Positions 45,386 through 55,316 of a stretch of DNA of 64,000 nt are shown one piece after another (within the stretch, counting starts at the first letter, position 1; every line of letters begins with the position of its first letter). The DNA lies in NCBI RefSeq assembly GCF_000298195.1, contig NZ_BAHC01000102.1, positions 16,050 to 80,049 on the forward strand, given 5' to 3'. This DNA is from Gordonia rhizosphera NBRC 16068. Its GTDB lineage: Bacteria > Actinomycetota > Actinomycetes > Mycobacteriales > Mycobacteriaceae. Position numbers and translations under genes: made by a program. The notes under the pieces were generated by a model, which worked only from the letters and a program-made list of their open reading frames with translations, was not told where the DNA came from and did no database searches.

Positions 45386-45670
45386 TCAGCCGGCGCGCAG
45401 GATTTTGAGCTGTCGCGCCGATTTATGGGCCTGAACTGAGGTTTTACCGGATCTTGCGGATAGTGCAGCAGCACTGGAGACCATTGCAGCACTGACGAAT
45501 ACATCGATCGCGGAGTCGATTTCTACGTCCCCGACAGGCCCTTGTTCCGTGACCTTTCCTCCACCTTCGGACACCGCATTTCCGCTGCTGAGGGGCTCGA
45601 AGAGGGCCTGAATCATGCAGCCGTCACAAGCCACCGGGCGCCCCGGACAGGTCTGGCAGTCGATATACAT
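45386..45670 (-). CDS. Small Cys-rich conserved protein
   Basis: 94 residues beginning MYIDCQTCPGRPVACDGCMI: two CxxC pairs separated by seven residues, a zinc-finger-like knuckle. The C-terminal half is helical with IDVFVSAAMVSSAAALSARSG and a basic tail. I recognise this as a conserved actinobacterial hypothetical of the NlpC/P60 neighbourhood but know no function. ATG at 45670 is chosen because of the upstream GGAG; a longer frame to 45778 has no support. Confidence 0.75.
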   Translation of the reverse strand: MYIDCQTCPGRPVACDGCMIQALFEPLSSGNAVSEGGGKVTEQGPVGDVEIDSAIDVFVSAAMVSSAAALSARSGKTSVQAHKSARQLKILRAG

Positions 45671-45807
45671 CTGTGATCTCCGTCTCACTCGGGCCGGTTG
45701 GGCATGTCGGCGGTCCGAAATCGGGCTTCGGACCACCGGGTGGTCACATCGATGGAGACTAGACAGCGACACCGACAACTTCCGGCCGCGCGGTGTCGAT
45801 CACAACT

Positions 45808-45907
45808 TTCCCGCCTGTCACATCAGCCTCGTGTCGCAGGTTTCCCGCCTGTCACATCCTCCTCGTGTCGCAGGTTTCCCGCCTGTCACATCAGAATCTG
45901 TCGCACC
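45808..45907. repeat. Three direct repeats with 34-bp period upstream of the DnaQ-UvrC gene
   Basis: TTTCCCGCCTGTCACATC begins at 45808, 45842 and 45876. The spacers (AGCCTCGTGTCGCAGG, CTCCTCGTGTCGCAGG) are nearly the same for the first two copies and altered in the third (AGAATCTGTCGCA). The last copy stops just short of the -10 box at 45915. No spacer diversity, so not CRISPR. Three sites in phase (about 3.2 helical turns each) suggest a regulator-binding array. Confidence 0.9.
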
Positions 45908-45914
45908 ATCGAAC

Positions 45915-45920
45915 TAACGT
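45915..45920 (+). promoter_or_regulatory. -10 box of the DnaQ-UvrC fusion gene (leaderless)
   Basis: TAACGT, seven bases before the GTG at 45928. A CTGTCGCAC lies at 45899-45907, loosely like the RecA-independent DNA-damage (PafBC-type) -35 motif, but one base off in spacing and mismatched at its end. Confidence 0.6.
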
Positions 45921-45927
45921 TCGCATC

Positions 45928-47670
45928 GTGCAGACGTCAGGTGGGCAGTTGACCTTCGCCGACATCGAGTCCGACGGCGACGAGTTCACCGACGGTGCCC
46001 TGTTCGAGACGACGCTCGTCGTCGTCGACCTCGAGACCACCGGGGGCAGCCCGACCGACGATCGGATCACCGAGATCGGGGCGGTCAAGATCCGCGGTGG
46101 TGAGGTCATCGGCGAGTTCGCCACCTTGGTCGACCCGGGACAGCCGATCCCGCCGCAGATCGTCACCCTCACCGGCATCACCGAGGCGATGGTCACCGAT
46201 GCCCCGGCCATCGCCCAGGTCCTACCCTCCTTCGTCGAGTTCGCCCGCGGCGCGATCCTGGTGGCGCACAACGCTCGTTTCGACATGGGCTTCCTGCGCC
46301 AGAACGCGGTCCGCCTCGACATCGACTGGCCGTTCACCGCCTCCCTGTGCACCGTCACCATGGCCCGGCGCATCCTGACCCGCGACGAGGCACCCTCGGT
46401 CCGGCTGTCCGCACTCGCCGACCTGTTCGCCGTATCGGTGCGCCCCACCCACCGCGCCCTCGACGATGCACGCGCCACCGTCGAGGTCTTCCACCGACTC
46501 CTCGAGCGCGTGGGTAACCAGGGGGTCGGCACCTACGGGGAGCTCGTCGCCTATCTGCCCAGGTCCAATCCCCGACTGCGCGCCAAACGGGCGCTGGCAC
46601 GCGATGTCCCGTCACGTCCCGGTGTCTATCTGTTCCGCGGGCCGTCCGACGAGGTCCTCTATGTGGGGACGGCCGTCGATCTCCGACGCCGGGTCCTCTC
46701 CTATTTCACCGGCGGCGACCCACGACGACGAATCGGCGAGATGGTGAATCTCGCCGTGCGGGTCGACCATGTCGAGTGCTCGCATGCCCTCGAGGCGGCG
46801 GTCCGCGAACTGCGCCTGCTCGCCGCGCATCGGCCCGCCTACAACCGTCGGTCGACCCAACCGCACCGCGGCTGGTGGATCGTGCTCACCGGCGAACGGT
46901 TTCCGCGGCTGAAGGTCTCGCGCACCCCGACCGACGACGCCATCGGCCCGGTCGGCAACCGCAACACCGCGGCGACGATCGCGGACCTGATCGGCCAGGC
47001 CGCGGGGCTGCGCAGCTGCACCGCACGCCTGGGTGCGGCCTCACACCACTGGTGCCGCTCCGAAGCGGCCGGCGGGCCACGTATCGGCGGCTGCCACGCG
47101 GCCTCCGACCGCCCGCTGACCCTGCCCGATTACCTGCCACGGGTTTCGGCGGTCCGTGACCTGATGACCGGTGGCCGCGACGACGTGCTCGTCGCACTGA
47201 CCGAACGGCTGATCGCGCTGTCGGAGGCGCAGATGTTCGAGAGCGCCGCGCGGCACCGGGACCGGTTGTCGGCGACGATCGAACTGCTGGCCCGGTGTCA
47301 GCGGTTGTCGGCGCTGTCGCGGATCGTCGAGATCGTGGTGGCCCGCCCCGACGAAGCGCGCGGGTGGGAACTGGCGGTGATCCGGCACGGGCGGCTCGCC
47401 GCGGCCGGAGTGGCCCGCCGCGGGGTCGCCCCGATGCCGGTCGTCGACGCCCTGATCGCCGCCGCAGAGACCGTCATCCCCGGGCCCGGGCCGCTGTCGG
47501 GTGCACCCGCCGAGGAGAGCGCGCTGCTGTATCGATGGATGACCGAGCCGGGCGCCCGCATCGTCGCGAGCACCGAGGCCTTCGCGCTGCCGGTGGCGTG
47601 CGCGGAACGCCGGCTGCCGTGGACGCAGACCGCCCGCGCCGCGCGGGAGGTACCCCGCCGGGCCGGTTGA
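45928..47670 (+). CDS. DnaQ-like exonuclease / UvrC-like GIY-YIG fusion (Rv2191-like)
   Basis: 580 residues. Residues ~25-205 form a DEDD exonuclease: VVVDLETTGGSPTDDRITEIGAVK (first D-x-E), HNARFDMGFL (second Asp), and THRALDDARATVEVF (His and last Asp). Residues ~230-310 are a GIY-YIG module: RPGVYLFRGPSDEVLYVGTAVDLRRRV with Arg and a Glu of EAAVRELRLLAAHRPAYN, as in the UvrC N-terminus/Cho. The UvrC-like remainder lacks the RNase H and HhH domains. Likely a repair nuclease, as for Rv2191. GTG start by leaderless promoter. Confidence 0.92.
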   Translation: MQTSGGQLTFADIESDGDEFTDGALFETTLVVVDLETTGGSPTDDRITEIGAVKIRGGEVIGEFATLVDPGQPIPPQIVTLTGITEAMVTDAPAIAQVLPSFVEFARGAILVAHNARFDMGFLRQNAVRLDIDWPFTASLCTVTMARRILTRDEAPSVRLSALADLFAVSVRPTHRALDDARATVEVFHRLLERVGNQGVGTYGELVAYLPRSNPRLRAKRALARDVPSRPGVYLFRGPSDEVLYVGTAVDLRRRVLSYFTGGDPRRRIGEMVNLAVRVDHVECSHALEAAVRELRLLAAHRPAYNRRSTQPHRGWWIVLTGERFPRLKVSRTPTDDAIGPVGNRNTAATIADLIGQAAGLRSCTARLGAASHHWCRSEAAGGPRIGGCHAASDRPLTLPDYLPRVSAVRDLMTGGRDDVLVALTERLIALSEAQMFESAARHRDRLSATIELLARCQRLSALSRIVEIVVARPDEARGWELAVIRHGRLAAAGVARRGVAPMPVVDALIAAAETVIPGPGPLSGAPAEESALLYRWMTEPGARIVASTEAFALPVACAERRLPWTQTARAAREVPRRAG

Positions 47671-47704
47671 CGCGTCGGCCCGTCGATCGCGACACCGCGA
47701 GCCG

Positions 47705-47710
47705 TAGTCT
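47705..47710 (+). promoter_or_regulatory. -10 box of the Lrp/AsnC-domain gene (leaderless)
   Basis: TAGTCT, seven bases before the ATG at 47718. Confidence 0.6.
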
Positions 47711-47717
47711 GTCCACC

Positions 47718-47996
47718 ATGATCACCGCCATCGTCCTGATCCACGCCGACGTTCACCAGATCCCGGAGACCGCGCAGGCCGTGGCCGACATCCCCGGTGT
47801 GTCGGAGGTCTATTCGTGCGCCGGCGATGTCGACCTGATCGCCAAGATCAAGGTGCGCGATCACGAGCAGATCGCCGAAGTCGTGACGGGCCGGATCAAC
47901 CGACTGCCCGGTGTCACCCACAGCGCCACCCACATCGCGTTCCGCAGCTACTCGTCGTCGGATGTCGAGGGCGGATTCTCCATCGGCGAACAGTGA
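47718..47996 (+). CDS. Stand-alone Lrp/AsnC ligand-binding (RAM) domain protein
   Basis: 92 residues: TAIVLIHADVHQIPETAQAVADIPGVSEVYSCAGDVDLIAKIKV and INRLPGVTHSATHIAFRSYS, the alpha-beta RAM/AsnC effector fold without a helix-turn-helix. Such proteins oligomerise and bind amino acids, sometimes controlling other proteins. It sits next to trpD and a propeller gene, but any amino-acid link is inference. Confidence 0.88.
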   Translation: MITAIVLIHADVHQIPETAQAVADIPGVSEVYSCAGDVDLIAKIKVRDHEQIAEVVTGRINRLPGVTHSATHIAFRSYSSSDVEGGFSIGEQ

Positions 47997-48021
47997 GTCG
48001 TCGACCGCGGCGGAACACCGC

Positions 48022-48978
48022 TCACCGTCGCAGGATCGCGTGCGGGATCTCCACGACCGAACCCGCATGCGTGGTGACGTAGACGGCCGACGGGGAGAAA
48101 CCCGCACCACCCGCGCCCACCGAGATTCCGGCCGGCAGCGTCAACCCGGTGGCCAGCGCGCAGTGGGACCCATCGGGGTCGATCCGCCACACCTGAGAGC
48201 CGAAGTAGAGCGGCACATAGAGCCGACCGTGTTCGTCGATGTCGAGGTCGTCGAAGAAGACCCAGTCCAGGCCGCGCGGTGGACGGAAGTAGCTGTGGGC
48301 CCGACCCGTCCCGGTGTCGATGGCCAGGATCCTGGTATCTCCGAGGGAGACGTTGGCGAACAGTGTCCGCCCGTCGCGGGACACGGCCAGACCGTTGGCC
48401 GGGCTCTCGCGGTACCATCCGCGCTGCACCCGCACATCGACACCGATCCGGTCCACGGCCGGTACCAGGTCGTTGGAGGCGAACAACGTGCCGTCGGGTG
48501 CGCGGACCACGCCGTTGCCCATGGACAGGCCGGTCGCATACGTCGAGCGGGCGCCGGTCCGGGGATCGAGGCGGATCAGTGAGGCGGCCCCGACCGCCGG
48601 GGCCAACAGCGAGGGTGCGGCGATACCCGAGCCGACCAGGACGGTGCCGTCGGGCATGGGGGCCAGGCCGCCCGGAGCCTCGACGGTGGCCACGCGCCTG
48701 GGCAGCGCACCGGGATGAGCGACGACGTCGACACCGTTGCCCAGCCAGTCGGTGACCAGCATCCGGCCGTCCCCGTCGAACGCCACCGCCTCGTAGGTGT
48801 GCGGCTGCGCGACGATCGTGCGGGCCGGGCCCACCCCGGCGCACATCGGGGTGCCGGCCGGCGACCGCGGTACAGCCGATGCGACGCCGGACCCGAAGAC
48901 GACAGAGCCGATGACGACAGAGCCGAACGCCAGGCAGACGGCCAGAACGATGACGATGCAGCGATTGCGTGTGAACAC
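48022..48978 (-). CDS. Secreted six-bladed beta-propeller protein (SMP-30/gluconolactonase-like)
   Basis: About 318 residues from the GTG at 48978, which gives a clean Sec signal (FTRNRCIVIVLAVCLAFGSVVIG, cleavage after ASA). Repeated blades: AFDGDGRMLVTDWLGN, GLAPMPDGTVLVGSG, VRAPDGTLFASND, VSRDGRTLFANV, LDIDEHGRLYVPLY. This is the SGL/NHL-type propeller. Catalysis is uncertain; a secreted lactonase or binding protein is possible. A GTG at 49074 would add 32 residues before the signal peptide and is less likely. Confidence 0.7.
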   Translation of the reverse strand: MFTRNRCIVIVLAVCLAFGSVVIGSVVFGSGVASAVPRSPAGTPMCAGVGPARTIVAQPHTYEAVAFDGDGRMLVTDWLGNGVDVVAHPGALPRRVATVEAPGGLAPMPDGTVLVGSGIAAPSLLAPAVGAASLIRLDPRTGARSTYATGLSMGNGVVRAPDGTLFASNDLVPAVDRIGVDVRVQRGWYRESPANGLAVSRDGRTLFANVSLGDTRILAIDTGTGRAHSYFRPPRGLDWVFFDDLDIDEHGRLYVPLYFGSQVWRIDPDGSHCALATGLTLPAGISVGAGGAGFSPSAVYVTTHAGSVVEIPHAILRR

Positions 48979-49123
48979 CCGAATCCAGCCACCCGACTTG
49001 ACGATGTCGCCCGATCCTCGACGATGAGCCGCGGTCGACACAGTGGCACCGAACACATCCTCGAAGGTGTTCACCGCCTGTTCGACACCGCGACACCGCG
49101 ACGAGATGGCGACCGCCGTTTCG

Positions 49124-50182
49124 TCAGAGGGACGTGCTGAGCTCGATCCATCGGTCCAGGACACCGGCGGCGGCGGCGGAGTCGATGCTCTCGGCGGCCC
49201 TCGCGATCGCAGCACCGAGCGCGTCGGTGAGTTCGGAATTGCTCATCGGTGCACGCTGCTCGAAGGCGACGATCGCACCCGCCGCGTTGAGCAGCACCGC
49301 ATCGCGGACCGGGCCCTTCGCCCCGGCGAACAGGGCCCGCGCGATCTCGGCGTTGACGGCGGCGTCACCGCCCTGCAGCGCGGACAGCTCGACCCGCGCG
49401 ATACCCAGATCGCTCGGGTCGACGGTCAGCCGGGTGACCTCACCGCCGACCACCTGCCACACGCTCGACGTCGTCGTGGTGGTCAGCTCGTCGAGTCCGT
49501 CGTCACCGCGGACCACGAGTACCGACGACCCGCGGTCGGCGAACGCCTGGGCCAGCACCGGCGCCAGGTCGACGAACGCGCAGCCGATCAGCCCACTCGT
49601 CGGGCGGGCCGGGTTCGTCAGCGGCCCGAGAACGTTGAACACGGTCGGGATGCCGATCTGGCTGCGGGGCGGGCCGGTGAACCGGAATGCCGGATGGAAG
49701 ACGGGCGCGAAGCAGAAACCGATGCCCACCTCGTCGACACAGCGCGCCACCTCGGCCGCGCCCAGCGTGATCTTGACGCCGAGTGCCTCGAGCACGTCCG
49801 CGCCGCCGCTCTTCGACGACGCCGCCCGGTTGCCGTGTTTGACGACCGGAATCCCGGCACCGGCGATCACGACGGAGGTCATCGTCGAGATGTTCACCGT
49901 GTGCGACCGGTCGCCACCGGTACCGACGACGTCGACGGCCGGCTGCGCCACGTCGACGAGGGTGGCGTGGTCGAGCATCGAGGCGGCCAGCCCACGGAGC
50001 TCGGCAGGTGCCGCACCCTTCATCTTCACGCCGACACCGAAGGCGGCGATCTGGGCGCCGGTCGCGGCGTCACTCATGATCTCGTTCATCGCCCAGGACG
50101 CCTCGTCGGCCGTCAGGTCGATGCGGTCGGTGACCCGCCCGAGTATCTCCGGCCAGGTGTGGGAGGAATGCGCGCTGCTCAC
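49124..50182 (-). CDS. trpD: Anthranilate phosphoribosyltransferase TrpD
   Basis: 352 residues. DVVGTGGDRSHTVNISTMTSVV (PRPP loop GTGGD), VVKHGNRAASSKSGGADVLEALGV, HPAFRF and FNVLGPLTNPARP are diagnostic. Transfers phosphoribose to anthranilate in tryptophan synthesis. GTG at 50182 is seven bases after TACTGT, a leaderless start; the upstream open frame is ignored. Same place as Rv2192c, beside ctaE. Confidence 0.96.
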   Translation of the reverse strand: MSSAHSSHTWPEILGRVTDRIDLTADEASWAMNEIMSDAATGAQIAAFGVGVKMKGAAPAELRGLAASMLDHATLVDVAQPAVDVVGTGGDRSHTVNISTMTSVVIAGAGIPVVKHGNRAASSKSGGADVLEALGVKITLGAAEVARCVDEVGIGFCFAPVFHPAFRFTGPPRSQIGIPTVFNVLGPLTNPARPTSGLIGCAFVDLAPVLAQAFADRGSSVLVVRGDDGLDELTTTTTSSVWQVVGGEVTRLTVDPSDLGIARVELSALQGGDAAVNAEIARALFAGAKGPVRDAVLLNAAGAIVAFEQRAPMSNSELTDALGAAIARAAESIDSAAAAGVLDRWIELSTSL

Positions 50183-50189
50183 GGTCCAA

Positions 50190-50195
50190 ACAGTA
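50190..50195 (-). promoter_or_regulatory. -10 box of trpD (leaderless)
   Basis: TACTGT on the minus strand, seven bases before the GTG. Confidence 0.65.
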
Positions 50196-50207
50196 GTGCG
50201 CCCGCAC

Positions 50208-50729
50208 TCACCGGTCGCCGACCGGTCGCTGCAGGACCTGCCAGCCGACGACCAGCCCGCCGTGCCGCGACCCGAGACTGGCCATCCGCGACCGTTCCTG
50301 CGACAGATGGACCGCATCGAGCATCTGCACACGGGCCAGCGTCACCGTCACGGTCGGATCGGCCATGTTCGCGTCGGCCACCTCGGGACCGACATCGGGA
50401 CCGGAGTCGAGACGCCGATACCCGGACAGGGCGGCCGTCGCCACCGCATCGGGCACGCGCTGTGCGGGTAGCCGCAGGACATGGCGCAGCACGACCTCCT
50501 CGTCGACCCGCCACGCCGAGGTGGCCAGCACAGCCGAACTCGCTTCCGCCTCGTCGCCGGACTCGGCCACGACGACAAGAGAAGTGTCCGCACGGTCGAG
50601 CGGCTCGTCGACGGCCGCGGGTCGGAACAGGTTGCGCACGCGGTGCCACCGCCCGGGCGCCACCGGGCGGCCGTTGAGATCCCGCCGGACGCCATCCGAT
50701 GTCCGTGAGCCGTCCCGATCGCCATTCAT
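50208..50729 (-). CDS. Hypothetical protein
   Basis: 173 residues, no recognised domain. Start [20 protein letters not shown] is polar; the middle ([40 protein letters not shown]) has alternating hydrophobic strands; the end [16 protein letters not shown] is short. No signal peptide, no membrane segment. Between trpD and ctaE, divergent from ctaE. ATG at 50729 with GGGTGG upstream; possibly a real gene by codon use. Confidence 0.55.
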   Translation of the reverse strand: MNGDRDGSRTSDGVRRDLNGRPVAPGRWHRVRNLFRPAAVDEPLDRADTSLVVVAESGDEAEASSAVLATSAWRVDEEVVLRHVLRLPAQRVPDAVATAALSGYRRLDSGPDVGPEVADANMADPTVTVTLARVQMLDAVHLSQERSRMASLGSRHGGLVVGWQVLQRPVGDR

Positions 50730-50865
50730 CCACCCAGCAAACCATGCCCTCAAGACACGCCGAAACGCCCCGGTGACCGGCGACGACCTGCAACAAGAGA
50801 AAAAGTTCCCGCGAATATCCGACCCAAGTGGTCACCGCTTACTACGAACCGTCATACTTCACTTT

Positions 50866-51477
50866 GTGACTAGCGCTGTAGGTACCTCAGGAACAGCCAT
50901 CACCGCGCGCGTGCACTCGCTGAACCGTCCCAACATGGTCAGCGTCGGCACCATCGTGTGGCTGTCCAGTGAGCTCATGTTCTTCGCTGGACTTTTCGCG
51001 ATGTATTTCGTCGCGCGCGCGAACTCGTCGGTCGGGTGGCCACCCGAACCGACGAAGTTGAACCTCGCGCTGGCGATCCCCGTGACGACGGTCCTGATCC
51101 TCTCGTCGGTGACCTGCCAGATGGGTGTGTTCGCCGCGGAGCGTGGTGACGTCTTCGGCCTGCGCCGCTGGTACGTCCTGACCTTCCTGATGGGGTCGTT
51201 CTTCGTGGCCGGTCAGGCGACCGAGTATTACAGCCTCGTCCACGAGGGCACGACGCTCTCGTCGAGCGCCTACGGTTCGGTCTTCTATATGGCCACCGGA
51301 TTCCACGGTCTCCACGTCATCGGCGGTCTCGTCGCATTCATCTTCCTGCTGATCCGCACCAAGCTCTCGAAGTTCACGCCGGCCCAGGCCACCGCGGCGA
51401 TCGTGGTCTCCTATTACTGGCACTTCGTCGACATCGTCTGGATCGGCCTGTTCGTCACCATCTACTTCATCAGGTAG
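50866..51477 (+). CDS. ctaE: Cytochrome c oxidase subunit III CtaE
   Basis: 203 residues, five membrane segments. [52 protein letters not shown], and [22 protein letters not shown] are subunit III motifs. Part of the aa3 oxidase in the bcc-aa3 supercomplex. GTG at 50866 lies seven bases after CATACT, again close to a leaderless layout. Heads ctaE-qcrC-qcrA-qcrB. Confidence 0.96.
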   Translation: MTSAVGTSGTAITARVHSLNRPNMVSVGTIVWLSSELMFFAGLFAMYFVARANSSVGWPPEPTKLNLALAIPVTTVLILSSVTCQMGVFAAERGDVFGLRRWYVLTFLMGSFFVAGQATEYYSLVHEGTTLSSSAYGSVFYMATGFHGLHVIGGLVAFIFLLIRTKLSKFTPAQATAAIVVSYYWHFVDIVWIGLFVTIYFIR

Positions 51478-51539
51478 CGCCCCCGGGCGACCGCCTGCAC
51501 AGCAGCACAACAGTCCGTCCGCTTAGTAGAGAGTCACAG

Positions 51540-52439
51540 ATGAGTTCATCTCCACCGCGACCGTCGGATAGCGACGAACCCGCCGCAGCCACCGCACGCA
51601 AGGCGAAGTCGCGCCGCAAACTGCGTCGACGCGCCGGCGGCACCGTCCTCCTGCTCCTCGGTCTCGTCACCGCGGGCCTGCTGGCGTCGATCCTCACGCC
51701 GCGGCCGCAGGTGGCGGTTGCCGACGAGTCGAATGCCGCGCTGATCGCCGACGGCAAGAAGCTCTACGAGACCTCCTGCATCACCTGCCACGGTGCCAAC
51801 CTGCAGGGTGTGCAGGACCGCGGACCCGCACTGCTCGGCGTCGGCGACGCCGCGGTGTACTTCCAGGTCTCGACCGGCCGCATGCCCGCCGCCCGCGGTG
51901 AGGCCCAGGCCCAGCGCAAGCCTCCGAAGTTCACACAGGCGCAGATCGACCAGCTCGGCGCCTACGTCCAGTCGATGGGCGGTGGGCCGCAGGTCCTCTA
52001 CGAGCGCAACCCGGACGGCACTGTCAAGAAGGACGAGCAGGGCCTGCCCGTGCTCGCGCAGTCGTCGCTGCGTGGCCAGAACCTCGGTCGCGGCAGCGAG
52101 CTGTTCCGCCTCAACTGCGCGTCATGCCACAACTTCACCGGCCGCGGCGGCGCGCTCTCGTCGGGCAAGTTCGCGCCGACGCTGAGCCACGTGGAAGAGC
52201 AACAGATCTACACCGCGATGCTCACCGGTCCGCAGAACATGCCGAAGTTCTCCAACCGCCAGCTCTCGCTGGAGGAGAAGAAGGACATCATCGGCTTCAT
52301 CAAGTACGTCACCGAGTCCAAGCCGCAGGGCGGCTTCTCTCTCGGCGGCTTCGGCCCCGTGAGCGAGGGCATGGTGATGTGGGCAGTCGGCGTAGTGGCG
52401 ATCGTCGCGGCCGCGATGTGGATGGGATCACGGACATGA
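51540..52439 (+). CDS. qcrC: Diheme cytochrome c subunit QcrC of the bcc complex
   Basis: 299 residues. One N-terminal membrane segment (~33-55), then two heme-binding CxxCH motifs, CITCH (residues 80-84) and CASCH (193-197), and a C-terminal membrane segment (~278-296). The two c-type hemes carry electrons from complex III to CtaC inside the supercomplex, so no soluble cytochrome c is needed. Stop overlaps qcrA by 4 bases. Confidence 0.97.
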   Translation: MSSSPPRPSDSDEPAAATARKAKSRRKLRRRAGGTVLLLLGLVTAGLLASILTPRPQVAVADESNAALIADGKKLYETSCITCHGANLQGVQDRGPALLGVGDAAVYFQVSTGRMPAARGEAQAQRKPPKFTQAQIDQLGAYVQSMGGGPQVLYERNPDGTVKKDEQGLPVLAQSSLRGQNLGRGSELFRLNCASCHNFTGRGGALSSGKFAPTLSHVEEQQIYTAMLTGPQNMPKFSNRQLSLEEKKDIIGFIKYVTESKPQGGFSLGGFGPVSEGMVMWAVGVVAIVAAAMWMGSRT

Positions 52440-53596
52440 GTGCAACCGGCGGTAAAGACGTTCCGTCGCAGGACGAACTCGATCAGATGAGCAGTGACGA
52501 GCTGGTCAAGCTCGGCACCAATCTCGACGGGGTGGAGATCATCCACCGCGCCGAGCGCTTCCCGGAGCCGGGTACCGGCGTCGAGAAGCGAGCCGAACGC
52601 CAGGTCGCGATCTGGTTCACCGTGGCCGGCATCTCGGCCCTGGCCTGCTTCATCATCTTCATCTGGAATCACTGGGAGTTCGCCCTCCCCGATTCGGCCG
52701 ACTACTGGCGCTACACGCTCAACACACCGCTCCTGGGCGTGACGTTCGGGCTGTCGGTGCTGTCCATCGGTATCGGTCTGGTCCTGTTCACCAAGAAGTT
52801 CATCCCGTCCGAGATCTCGGTGCAGGATCGCCACGACGGCGGTTCGTCCGAGGTGGACAAGAAGACGATCGCAGCCGAGTTCAACGACTCGCTGACGACG
52901 TCGACACTGCCCCGGCGCAAGATGATCATCGGTTCGGCGGCCTTCGGCCTGGGCGCGTTCGCGTTCACCGGTCTGATCGCCTCCGTCGGCGGCATCATCA
53001 AGAATCCGTGGGCCAAGGGCCCCGATGCACCGCTGTGGCACACCGGATGGTCGCCGATCTACAACCCGGCGGATGATCCGAACGAGACCGTGTTCCTTCG
53101 TCGTGACACCGGTAATCCGTATCAGGTGGCCCTGGTGCGGCCAGAGGATCTCGACGCGGGCGCGATGGAGACCGTCTTCCCGTGGCGCGTCTCCGACGGC
53201 TACGGCGAGACCGAGGAGTCACGGCACAAGTTGCTGGAGAGTCTGCGCTACGTCAGCAACCCGGTGATGCTCATCCGTCTGCGTCCCGAGGACGCGGCGA
53301 GGGCCATCAAGCGCAAGGGCCAGGAGAGCTTCAACTACGGCGACTATTTCGCCTACACCAAGGTGTGCAGCCACCTCGGTTGCCCCACCTCGCTCTACGA
53401 GCAGCGGAGCAACCGCATCCTCTGCCCGTGCCACCAGTCGCAGTTCAACGCACTCGAGTACGCGAAGCCGGTCTTCGGCCCCGCAGCGCGTGCCCTGGCG
53501 CAGCTGCCGATCTCGGTGAACAATCAGGGCTACATGGTTGCCGCAGGCGACTTCATCGAACCCGTCGGACCGGCATTCTGGGAGCGTAAGTCATGA
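52436..53596 (+). CDS. qcrA: Rieske iron-sulfur subunit QcrA
   Basis: 386 residues. Three membrane segments in the N-terminal half (about 59-80, 100-120, 160-185), unique to actinobacterial QcrA, then the Rieske [2Fe-2S] domain: CSHLGCP and CPCHQS with the two Cys-His pairs. Transfers electrons from menaquinol to QcrC. Overlaps both neighbours by 4 bases, so qcrCAB are co-translated. Confidence 0.97.
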   Translation: MSATGGKDVPSQDELDQMSSDELVKLGTNLDGVEIIHRAERFPEPGTGVEKRAERQVAIWFTVAGISALACFIIFIWNHWEFALPDSADYWRYTLNTPLLGVTFGLSVLSIGIGLVLFTKKFIPSEISVQDRHDGGSSEVDKKTIAAEFNDSLTTSTLPRRKMIIGSAAFGLGAFAFTGLIASVGGIIKNPWAKGPDAPLWHTGWSPIYNPADDPNETVFLRRDTGNPYQVALVRPEDLDAGAMETVFPWRVSDGYGETEESRHKLLESLRYVSNPVMLIRLRPEDAARAIKRKGQESFNYGDYFAYTKVCSHLGCPTSLYEQRSNRILCPCHQSQFNALEYAKPVFGPAARALAQLPISVNNQGYMVAAGDFIEPVGPAFWERKS

Positions 53597-55212
53597 CCAT
53601 CGCCGACCGTCTCGCCAAGCAGGGCGAAGAGATCGACTCGCGCTATCACCTGTCGCCCGGCATCCGCCGCCAGATCAACAAGGTGTTCCCCACCCATTGG
53701 TCGTTTCTGCTGGGTGAGATCGCGCTCTACAGCTTCATCATCCTGTTGATCTCGGGTGTCTACCTGACCCTGTTCTTCGATCCGTCGATGTCCGAGGTCA
53801 TCTACGACGGCGCCTACCAGCCGCTCAACGGCGTGATGATGACCCGCGCCTACGAGACGACCCTCAACATCTCCTTCGAGGTGCGTGGTGGTTTGTTCGT
53901 GCGCCAGATCCACCACTGGGCCGCGCTGCTGTTCGCCGCCTCGATCATCGTGCACATGGCCCGCATCTTCTTCACCGGTGCGTTCCGCCGCCCGCGTGAG
54001 GCCAACTGGATCATCGGCTCGGTGCTGCTGATCCTGGCCATGTTCGAGGGCTTCTTCGGCTACTCGCTCCCCGACGATCTGCTCTCGGGCACCGGCGTCC
54101 GCGCCGCCATGAGCGGCATCGTGCTGGGCATCCCGCTGATCGGCACCTGGATCCACTGGGCGCTGTTCGGCGGCCAGTTCCCCGGCGACATCATCATCCC
54201 GCGCCTGTACGTGCTGCATATCCTGCTGTTCCCAGGCATCATCCTGGCCCTGATCGGCGCGCACCTCGCGCTGGTCTGGTATCAGAAGCACACCCAGTTC
54301 CCCGGCCCCGGCCGCACCGAGAAGAATGTCGTCGGCGTGCGCATCCTGCCGGTGTTCGCGGTGAAGTCCGGTGCGTTCTTCGCCATCACCACCGGCGTGC
54401 TGGCCATCATGGCGGGTGTCTTCCAGATCAACCCGGTCTGGGTGCTCGGCCCGTACAACCCGGCGCACGTGTCCGCGGGTTCACAGCCGGACATCTACAT
54501 GATGTGGACCGACGGCCTGGCCCGACTGATGCCTGCGTGGGAACTCTATCTGGGCAACTACACGATCCCGGCGATCTTCTGGGTGGTCGTGATCATCACG
54601 ATCATGTTCATCCTGATGTTCGCCTATCCGTGGATCGAGAAGCGGCTCACCGGCGATGACGCCCACCACAACCTGCTGCAGCGTCCGCGCGACGTGCCGG
54701 TGCGCACCGCGGTGGGTGCCATGGCGCTGTCGTTCTACATCATCCTGACGCTGTCCTGTATGAACGACATCATCGCGTACAAGTTCCACATCTCGCTCAA
54801 TGCGACGACGTGGATGGGACGTATCGGGTTGATCATCGTGCCGCCGATCGCATACTTCATCGCCTACCGCTGGGCTCTGGCCCTGCAGCGCAGCGACCGT
54901 GCGGTGCTGGCACACGGCATCGAGACCGGCATCATCAAGCGGCTCCCGCAGGGTGAGTACATCGAGGTGCACCAGCCGCTCGGCCCGGTCGACGACCACG
55001 GCCACCCGATCCCGCTCCCCTACGAGGGCGCGGCGCTCCCCAAGCGCATGAACAAGCTCGGTTCGGCCGGCGCGCCCGGTACGGGTTCCATCCTCGTCGA
55101 GGACCCGCCGGAGCAGCAGGCGCGCAACATCGAGCGCGAGCACGAGCAGGAGATGGCCGAACTCAAGGCCCTGCGCGAACTGCAGGCCAAGGACGGCAAT
55201 CCGTTCGACTAG
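53593..55212 (+). CDS. qcrB: Cytochrome b subunit QcrB
   Basis: 539 residues, eight membrane segments in the cytochrome b core. [26 protein letters not shown] has the heme-ligand His pair, [18 protein letters not shown] the Q-site loop, and [15 protein letters not shown] the second pair. Oxidises menaquinol; in mycobacteria the target of Q203-type inhibitors. A charged C-terminal tail ([18 protein letters not shown]) is coiled-coil-like. Followed by a strong terminator. Confidence 0.97.
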   Translation: MTIADRLAKQGEEIDSRYHLSPGIRRQINKVFPTHWSFLLGEIALYSFIILLISGVYLTLFFDPSMSEVIYDGAYQPLNGVMMTRAYETTLNISFEVRGGLFVRQIHHWAALLFAASIIVHMARIFFTGAFRRPREANWIIGSVLLILAMFEGFFGYSLPDDLLSGTGVRAAMSGIVLGIPLIGTWIHWALFGGQFPGDIIIPRLYVLHILLFPGIILALIGAHLALVWYQKHTQFPGPGRTEKNVVGVRILPVFAVKSGAFFAITTGVLAIMAGVFQINPVWVLGPYNPAHVSAGSQPDIYMMWTDGLARLMPAWELYLGNYTIPAIFWVVVIITIMFILMFAYPWIEKRLTGDDAHHNLLQRPRDVPVRTAVGAMALSFYIILTLSCMNDIIAYKFHISLNATTWMGRIGLIIVPPIAYFIAYRWALALQRSDRAVLAHGIETGIIKRLPQGEYIEVHQPLGPVDDHGHPIPLPYEGAALPKRMNKLGSAGAPGTGSILVEDPPEQQARNIEREHEQEMAELKALRELQAKDGNPFD

Positions 55213-55243
55213 GGCGTGTCTCCCATATCTGACTAGCTCGGCA

Positions 55244-55289
55244 AAGACCTCGGCCATCGTCGTGAATGCGACGGTGGCCGAGGTCTTTT
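55244..55289 (+). terminator. Rho-independent terminator of ctaE-qcrCAB
   Basis: 19-bp stem (AAGACCTCGGCCA...TGGCCGAGGTCTT) with one G-U pair, six-base loop, followed by TT after the stem's own TT (TTTT in all). Only 31 bases after the qcrB stop. Confidence 0.9.
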
Positions 55290-55303
55290 CGTCGACACAG
55301 CGC

Positions 55304-55309
55304 TAGGTT
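55304..55309 (+). promoter_or_regulatory. -10 box of the PAP2-DAG kinase fusion (leaderless)
   Basis: TAGGTT, seven bases before the ATG at 55317, right behind the terminator of the qcr operon. Confidence 0.6.
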
Positions 55310-55316
55310 GGGTGAC

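Noticed and set aside
45808..45907. Possible CRISPR array
   Set aside because: Intervening segments are themselves repeats rather than unique spacers and there are no cas genes.
47948..49096. Minus-strand frame of 382 codons overlapping the propeller gene
   Set aside because: Arg/Gly/His-rich alternative frame; the neighbouring frame shows repeated propeller blades and a signal peptide.
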